DNA from: CAZRIP01 sp964600165
GTDB taxonomy: Bacteria > Elusimicrobiota > Elusimicrobia > UBA1565 > UBA9628
Direction: 5' to 3'
DNA length: 12,736 nucleotides
Assembly: GCA_964600165.1 (NCBI GenBank)
Contig: CAZRIP010000107.1
Span: 1 to 12,736 of the forward strand
Below, one piece after another: positions 8,754-12,736 of this stretch (position 1 is its first letter; each line of letters begins with the position of its first letter). A model generated the notes under the pieces. That model did no database searches, was not told the origin of the DNA, and saw only the letters and a list, made by a program, of their open reading frames with translations. A program made the position numbers and the translations under genes.

Positions 8754-10419
8754 ATATCTTGCTCAGCCCCTTCAAAGGCGCCTGGGCGTTCGTGGACGAG
8801 CTAGCCGCCGTCGAGCTCGGCGCGCCGGCTTTGTCCTGCCCCATCGCGCACATGATGCCGGCCGCCGTGATCATCGCGCCCGTCAGCGTGTAGATCATTC
8901 CTTGGGATTGCTGCCCCTGGCCCATCAGCGAGACGCCGAGGAAAACCACGAACGCGCCGATCACGGCGGCGATGGACGCCAGCCAGAACGCGAACGGCTT
9001 GCCCCAGACCGTCTTCGAGAGCAACTCGGCGATCAGCAGCACGATCCCGGCGATCATCGTCAGCATCATCGCCATGTCGGACTGGCCTTGCCACGGCGTG
9101 GCGTTGGTCGCGCTCGCGGGCGGGGCGCAGCCGCCCTCGGGCGTCGCCATATAGCCGCCGTCGGGGAACTGCGCGTCGCAAGTCGCCTGCGGGTCGGTCG
9201 TGTTGTTGTTATTGGCGCCGCCGCCGCCGCCGTCGTTGTCGGTGTTCGAGTTGCCGTTTGAATTGGCGTTCGCCCCGGAGGTCGAGCTCCCGGGAGAGCT
9301 CCCGGAGCCCACGGGCCCGCCGCTTTGATACTCGTCGCCTTTGGAGCCTTGGCCCGGAGGGATGCCGCTGCCCTGGATCGCCGAGCCGCTGCCGGTGATG
9401 GCTTGGTCCGGAAGCGCCGCGTTGTCGAAGACGACGCCGTTGACCGTCGCCGCCGTGCCGAGGTCTCCGGTCGTGCGCGCGACTTTCCCGAAGCCGAAAG
9501 CTTGATCGAGCGCGCGCCGCGCCGGCCCGACGGCGTGGCCGCGAGGCGTCGCGCTGCGCGAGGCGGCCGCGCGCCCGGTCTGCGCCTGGCCGGAGAACGG
9601 CCGCATGGCCAGTGTCTTGATGCTCGCGAACGCGCGCCCCACGCCGCCGAAGAGCGCCGTCGAGCTGCCGACCGAGCCGCCCGTCGGCTGCCACGGCTTC
9701 ATCTGGCCGAGAGCCGTCTTGAGATTGTTGCGCGCGTCGCCGTCCTTGGGGCCGCCCGGAAGGCCGACGCCGCCCGGCAGCGTGTCGCCGCCAGCGTCCT
9801 TGGCGTCCCCCGTCGCGCCCGGCCCGCCCGCTTCCGCGGCCTTCCTCGCCGCTTCCGCGTCCGCCGCGGCCTTGGCGGCCGCCGCCGCGCGCGCCGCCGC
9901 GTCCATGTCCTTGCCGTCGACGAGCGCGACGGAGTTCGGGGTCTTGCTGAGATCGGTGTTCCAGAGATCGGGCTCCTGCCAAGCGGGGCCATGGGCGCGG
10001 CCGCCGTTGAAGAGCGCCGGCGCGGCGAGCTTCGGTCCGCCGGCGGCTTGCGCGGCGGCGGCTTCCTTGAAAAGCCAGTGGTTGAGCGCGGCGATCGCGC
10101 AGCAGAGCAGCGTCATGATCACGCGGCCCTTGGTCGTGGCGAAGATCGCCCCGCCCTGTCCGAGCCAGCGCAAGGCTTGGCCGAGCCAGGACCGGCCCAG
10201 CCAAGAGCGGCTGAACGCCGACGCGCCGCCTTCCGCTTCGCCGGCGGCCAGCCCCTCGGCGCCTTGAGCGCCGGCTTCGGCCAAGCCGTCGGCACCCTCG
10301 GCGCCGGCGAAGCCGTCCGCCGCCCCGTCGCCGAAGAGCCAGGCGAAGCCGGAGCGCTTTTTCTCCTTTTCCCTCAGGCGGCGCGGCTCCAAAGGCCGGA
10401 TCTCGGGCACGTCGCTCAT
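8752..10419 (-). CDS. Four-TM membrane protein with low-complexity linker, paralog B (555 aa)
   Basis: This is a protein of unknown function and the first gene of the pair. The start at 10419 (MSDVPEI) is chosen over a longer open frame from 10446 because it aligns with paralog A (MADLPQI) and puts EKEKKR at the same residues (17-22). Residues 30-66 are Ala/Gly/Glu-rich. ATTKGR precedes TM1 (100-117). An Ala-rich stretch and a Gly/Ser/Asn-rich linker follow, with AITGSG shared with paralog A. Then come Cys414 and Cys431, TPWQG (Trp443), TM2 (449-467, with Glu465 and a terminal SK), TM3 (476-496) and TM4 (507-526). Unlike paralog A it ends about 30 residues after TM4. It has a promoter resembling sigma-70 consensus and no Shine-Dalgarno sequence. 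Confidence 0.88.
   Translation of the reverse strand: MSDVPEIRPLEPRRLREKEKKRSGFAWLFGDGAADGFAGAEGADGLAEAGAQGAEGLAAGEAEGGASAFSRSWLGRSWLGQALRWLGQGGAIFATTKGRVIMTLLCCAIAALNHWLFKEAAAAQAAGGPKLAAPALFNGGRAHGPAWQEPDLWNTDLSKTPNSVALVDGKDMDAAARAAAAAKAAADAEAARKAAEAGGPGATGDAKDAGGDTLPGGVGLPGGPKDGDARNNLKTALGQMKPWQPTGGSVGSSTALFGGVGRAFASIKTLAMRPFSGQAQTGRAAASRSATPRGHAVGPARRALDQAFGFGKVARTTGDLGTAATVNGVVFDNAALPDQAITGSGSAIQGSGIPPGQGSKGDEYQSGGPVGSGSSPGSSTSGANANSNGNSNTDNDGGGGGANNNNTTDPQATCDAQFPDGGYMATPEGGCAPPASATNATPWQGQSDMAMMLTMIAGIVLLIAELLSKTVWGKPFAFWLASIAAVIGAFVVFLGVSLMGQGQQSQGMIYTLTGAMITAAGIMCAMGQDKAGAPSSTAASSSTNAQAPLKGLSKI
9202..9231 (-). repeat. Trinucleotide runs encoding poly-Asn and poly-Gly
   Basis: On the plus strand three GTT plus one ATT codon-sized units (9202-9213) and five perfect GCC units (9217-9231) encode, on the minus strand, Gly5-Ala-Asn4 within the linker of paralog B. 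In-frame slippage here would change linker length without breaking the protein. Paralog A has a similar Asn4 run in the same place before its Cys pair. Confidence 0.7.
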
Positions 10420-10425
10420 GTCCGC

Positions 10426-10454
10426 AGTGTAGCCCCCGGATCTCAAAAATTCAA
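10426..10454 (-). promoter_or_regulatory. Promoter of the paralog pair
   Basis: On the minus strand TTGAAT (10454-10449) is followed after exactly 17 nt by TACACT (10431-10426), a good sigma-70-type match. The -10 ends 6 nt before the ATG at 10419, so transcription should start at or next to the start codon. Confidence 0.6.
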
Positions 10455-10497
10455 TGAGGGAAACGGTAAATCCTGGGTAAGGCTCCCGGCGATTTCC

Positions 10498-10503
10498 TAT
10501 AAT
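10498..10503 (+). promoter_or_regulatory. Probable -10 box of the recO operon
   Basis: TATAAT ends 5 nt before the GTG at 10509, with no Shine-Dalgarno sequence between and no clear -35. An ATG overlapping the box (10502) cannot be the start of a message made from this promoter. Together with the paralog B promoter it makes this 89-bp region a divergent promoter region. Confidence 0.55.
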
Positions 10504-10508
10504 GAAGC

Positions 10509-10817
10509 GTGCTTTCGCTCGACGATTACGCCGCGCTCGAAAAGAGCCTCGCCGAGGCGGATTTGGCGGAGCTGGCCGCGTCCTGGAGCGCGCTGGCGCC
10601 CATGCGCAAGCTCGTGGCCTTCAAGCTCCTCGACGCGCCGCGCGCGCTCGAGCTCTACGAGAAGCTGCCTTTCGCCGAGCGCTACTTCCTGCTGTGCGGC
10701 TTTCCTCTTCAGTCGATCGCGCCGATCCTCGAGAAGCTCTCGCCGCTCGAGCGCCGGCTCTTCGTGCAGCTGCCGCGCGGCTTCTACGACCGCATGTTCC
10801 GGATGCTCGCCGCGTGA
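10509..10817 (+). CDS. Small all-helical protein resembling the MgtE N-domain/FliG superhelix
   Basis: This 102-aa protein has no signal peptide or TM helix. Its repeating short helices with Leu/Pro punctuation (ADLAEL, LYEKLPFAERYFLL, APILEKLSPLERRLFVQL, FYDRMFRML) resemble the right-handed superhelix of MgtE_N and FliG-type domains. That is a fold impression, not a family assignment. The GTG start at 10509 follows the -10 box by 5 nt. The stop shares a GTGA overlap with recO, so the two are translationally coupled, and the protein may act with or regulate RecO or the GlyQ step. No Mg transporter or flagellar gene is nearby. Confidence 0.75.
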   Translation: MLSLDDYAALEKSLAEADLAELAASWSALAPMRKLVAFKLLDAPRALELYEKLPFAERYFLLCGFPLQSIAPILEKLSPLERRLFVQLPRGFYDRMFRMLAA

Positions 10818-11467
10818 TCGTCAACGCCTGGGGCGTCGTGCTGTCGCGCCGCGACCTCGGCGAGGCCGACCGGCTGTGCGTCATCTACACCGAAAACCTC
10901 GGCAAGCTGCCCGTGCGCTTCGTCGGCGTCAATAAAGCCGGCCGCAAGCTCAAGGCGCTCTCGGAGCCGATGGCCTGGGCGGAGTACCGCCTCTACGTCT
11001 CGCCGCGCAACGAGTTCGGCAAGTGCATCGGCGGCCAGCTCATCAGCACGTTTCCCGCCGTGCGCGAAAATCTCGAGAAGACCGTCGAGGCGCTGACGTG
11101 CTGCGAGCTGATGCATCAGCTTACGGCCGACCGCTCGCCCAATCCGGATAAGTACCGGCTGCTCTGCTCGGCGCTCGCGCTGCTCGAGGGCGAGCACAGC
11201 CCGTGGCTGCCGGCGGCCTTCGGCTTTCAGCTGATGAGCCTCGCGGGATTCGGGGTGGAGGACGAGGCCGTTCATGAGTCGGATCGCGAGTCCTTGACCT
11301 CCTTGCATTCGACGGCGCTCGACGCGCTCGACGTGATCCCGTGGCGCCCCGAGGCCGCGGCCCGCTTGCGGCACCTGCTCGACGCTCGGATCGAGGGGCA
11401 GCTCGAGCGGCCGCTCAAGACGCGCCGATTCGCGTCGATGCTCTCGCAACCGGAGGCCGTATGCTGA
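10814..11467 (+). CDS. recO: DNA repair protein RecO
   Basis: RecO helps load RecA onto SSB-coated single-stranded DNA with RecR (and RecF) and anneals strands. The protein has 217 aa from the GTG at 10814. Residues 1-80 form the N-terminal OB fold (WGVVLSRRDLGEADRL, YTENLGKLPVRFVGV), and the helical C-terminal domain follows (SFP-type STFPAVRENLEKTVEAL, then NPDKYRLLCSALALLEG). The zinc-binding cysteines present in many RecO proteins, such as that of Deinococcus, are absent from the region after FQLMSLAGFGV; only an unrelated CysCys pair is seen earlier. The start overlaps the 102-aa gene by 4 nt and the end overlaps glyQ by 7 nt. A longer open frame starting at 10502 is not used because RecO homology begins at VIVNAWG. 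Confidence 0.9.
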   Translation: MIVNAWGVVLSRRDLGEADRLCVIYTENLGKLPVRFVGVNKAGRKLKALSEPMAWAEYRLYVSPRNEFGKCIGGQLISTFPAVRENLEKTVEALTCCELMHQLTADRSPNPDKYRLLCSALALLEGEHSPWLPAAFGFQLMSLAGFGVEDEAVHESDRESLTSLHSTALDALDVIPWRPEAAARLRHLLDARIEGQLERPLKTRRFASMLSQPEAVC

Positions 11468-12342
11468 CCTTTCAGGACCTGATCTTGAAGCTGCAGGAGT
11501 TCTGGGCCAAGGAAGGCTGCCTGCTGATCCAGCCGTATGATCTTGAAAAAGGCGCAGGCACGTTCAATCCGGCGACGTTCTTCGGCGCGCTCGGCTCCCG
11601 CCCGACGGCGGTGGCGTATCCGGAGCCCTGCCGCCGCCCGGCCGACGGCCGCTACGGCGACAACCCCAACCGCCTCGGCAAGTATTACCAGTTCCAGGTC
11701 CTCATCAAGCCCGTGCCCAAGGACATCACCGGCGCCTACACGCGCTCGCTCAAGGCGATCGGCTTCGACATCAAGAAGCACGACTTGCGCTGGATCGAGG
11801 ACGATTGGGAGTCGCCGACGCTCGGCGCCTCCGGCGTGGGCTGGGAGGTCTGGCTCGACGGGATGGAGATCACGCAGTTCACGTATTTCCAGCAGATGGG
11901 CGCGCTGCCTCTCAGCCCCGTATCCGTCGAGATCACGTACGGGCTCGAGCGCATCGCGATGTACATCCAGAAGAAAGACAACGTCTACGACCTTCAGTAC
12001 AACGAACAGTGGACGTACGGCGACCTTCATCTGCCGCAGGAACGCCAGTTCTCCGCGTACAACTTCGAGCAGGCGGACGTCGCGATGCTCGCGCGCCATT
12101 TCAACGATTACGAGAAGGACGGCGAGCGGCTCGTCGCCGCGCGGCTGCCGCTGCCGGCGTACGACTGCGTGATGCGCGTCTCGCATTTGTTCAACACGCT
12201 CGAGGCGCGCGGCGCGATCTCCGTGACGGAGCGCGCGGCCTACATCGGGCGCGTGCGCGGCCTGGCCAAGAAGGTCATCAACCTCTACCTCGAGCTCGAG
12301 CAGGAAGCCGTCAAAAGACTCGCCTCCCCGGCCGCGGCCTAG
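11461..12342 (+). CDS. glyQ: Glycyl-tRNA synthetase alpha subunit
   Basis: This is the catalytic subunit of the bacterial alpha2beta2-type GlyRS, which charges tRNA-Gly. The protein has 293 aa, close to the usual 290-305. Class II features are clear: MLTFQDLILKLQEFWAKEGC at the start, YPEPCRRP (53-60) followed by DGRYGDNPNRLGKYYQFQV, and motif 3 around GLER (161-164). The ATG at 11461 lies in the last codons of recO (7-nt overlap). The beta subunit gene glyS, which normally follows or is fused, is not next: a DedA-family gene begins at the stop codon (TAGTG). Since alpha alone is inactive in tRNA charging in characterised systems, glyS is presumably elsewhere in the genome. Confidence 0.96.
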   Translation: MLTFQDLILKLQEFWAKEGCLLIQPYDLEKGAGTFNPATFFGALGSRPTAVAYPEPCRRPADGRYGDNPNRLGKYYQFQVLIKPVPKDITGAYTRSLKAIGFDIKKHDLRWIEDDWESPTLGASGVGWEVWLDGMEITQFTYFQQMGALPLSPVSVEITYGLERIAMYIQKKDNVYDLQYNEQWTYGDLHLPQERQFSAYNFEQADVAMLARHFNDYEKDGERLVAARLPLPAYDCVMRVSHLFNTLEARGAISVTERAAYIGRVRGLAKKVINLYLELEQEAVKRLASPAAA

Positions 12343-12736
12343 TGGACGCGCTGCTGCAGCGGCTCGCCGCCCATCGCGGGCCCGGCGCGTATGGGACGGT
12401 CTTCGCGCTGATCGCCGGCTCCGGCCTCGGCATCCCGATCAACGAAGACGTCGTGATCTTGGGCGCGGGCGCGCTGACGCTTTACGGGGTCTTCGACGCG
12501 CGGCTGTTGATCGCGACGGTCCTGATCGGGCTGCTGATCGCCGACGGCCTCATCTATTACTGGGGACGGCGCTTCGGCGCGGCGCTCCTCCTCAAAAGAC
12601 CGTTTTCTTACGTGATCTCCCCCGCCCAACTGCTCTCGGCGCAAAAACGCTTCGAGGGCGGCGGCGCGGGATTGATCTTCGCGACGCGCTTTCTCGCGGG
12701 GCTGCGCGCGCCGATCCATTTCACCGCGGGCACGCT
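12342..12736 (+). CDS. DedA-family membrane protein (cut by window edge)
   Basis: The first 131 codons of a DedA/VTT-domain inner-membrane protein are visible, from a GTG at 12342 that overlaps the glyQ stop by one base. The family pattern is recognisable: GSGLGIPINEDVVIL with Glu35, a TM helix to IADGLIYYWGRRFG with Asp68, and RFLAGLRAPIHFTAGT with Arg116 and Arg122 spaced six residues apart like the essential arginines of E. coli YqjA and YghB. DedA proteins are linked to envelope homeostasis and lipid (undecaprenyl phosphate or phospholipid) translocation; which substrate applies here is unknown. The rest lies beyond the window. Confidence 0.88.
   Translation, partial: MDALLQRLAAHRGPGAYGTVFALIAGSGLGIPINEDVVILGAGALTLYGVFDARLLIATVLIGLLIADGLIYYWGRRFGAALLLKRPFSYVISPAQLLSAQKRFEGGGAGLIFATRFLAGLRAPIHFTAGT

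Noticed and set aside
10502..10813. Upstream extension of recO starting with ATG at 10502
   Set aside because: This ATG overlaps the -10 box, the extension is Arg-rich, and RecO similarity begins at the GTG at 10814.
9325..10935. A 536-codon plus-strand open frame across paralog B and the 102-aa gene
   Set aside because: It crosses two genes and the promoter region in between, and is Arg-rich with no recognisable features.

Overview
The window is high-GC, gene-dense bacterial DNA with almost no intergenic space. The layout suggests a Gram-negative chromosome: there is an outer-membrane beta-barrel protein, a YidC with a large periplasmic domain, and standard housekeeping genes. No marker fixes the phylum. 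The L34 N-terminus and the Gly/Asn-rich multi-TM proteins would suit an Elusimicrobiota-like lineage, but that is only an impression. I see no mobile element, CRISPR array, tRNA or rRNA.

Region 1 (1-1430, minus) is the classical rpmH-rnpA-yidD-yidC cluster: ribosomal protein L34, RNase P protein, the YidD membrane-insertion factor and the first 240 residues of YidC. The genes are chained by overlapping stops and starts. The usual neighbour dnaA is absent; acs lies upstream instead, read divergently.

Region 2 (1431-6171, plus) holds acetyl-CoA synthetase (acs), a polytopic membrane protein ending in a carboxypeptidase-regulatory-like beta-sandwich, a small secreted outer-membrane barrel protein and a bacterioferritin-like di-iron protein. 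The acs/rpmH intergenic region is 42 bp and carries two back-to-back TATAAT boxes that form a perfect inverted repeat.

Region 3 (6179-10419, minus) holds two adjacent paralogous membrane proteins of unknown function (555 and 635 aa), followed by a small serine carboxylesterase. The paralogs share an N-terminal EKEKKR motif at identical residue numbers, one early TM helix, a long low-complexity linker ending in a Cys pair, a TPWQG signature and a three-helix C-terminal membrane domain. This pair is the best candidate in the window for an undescribed system.

Region 4 (10498-12736, plus) is a tightly overlapping operon: a 102-aa helical protein resembling the MgtE N-domain/FliG superhelix, recO, glyQ and a truncated DedA-family membrane protein. 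The beta subunit gene glyS does not follow glyQ.

A recurring theme is promoter placement. Five genes (rpmH, acs, the esterase, the 555-aa membrane protein and the 102-aa protein) have a TATAAT-like box ending only 5-9 nt before the start codon and no Shine-Dalgarno sequence, which suggests leaderless mRNAs. The barrel protein gene and internal operon genes do have Shine-Dalgarno sequences.
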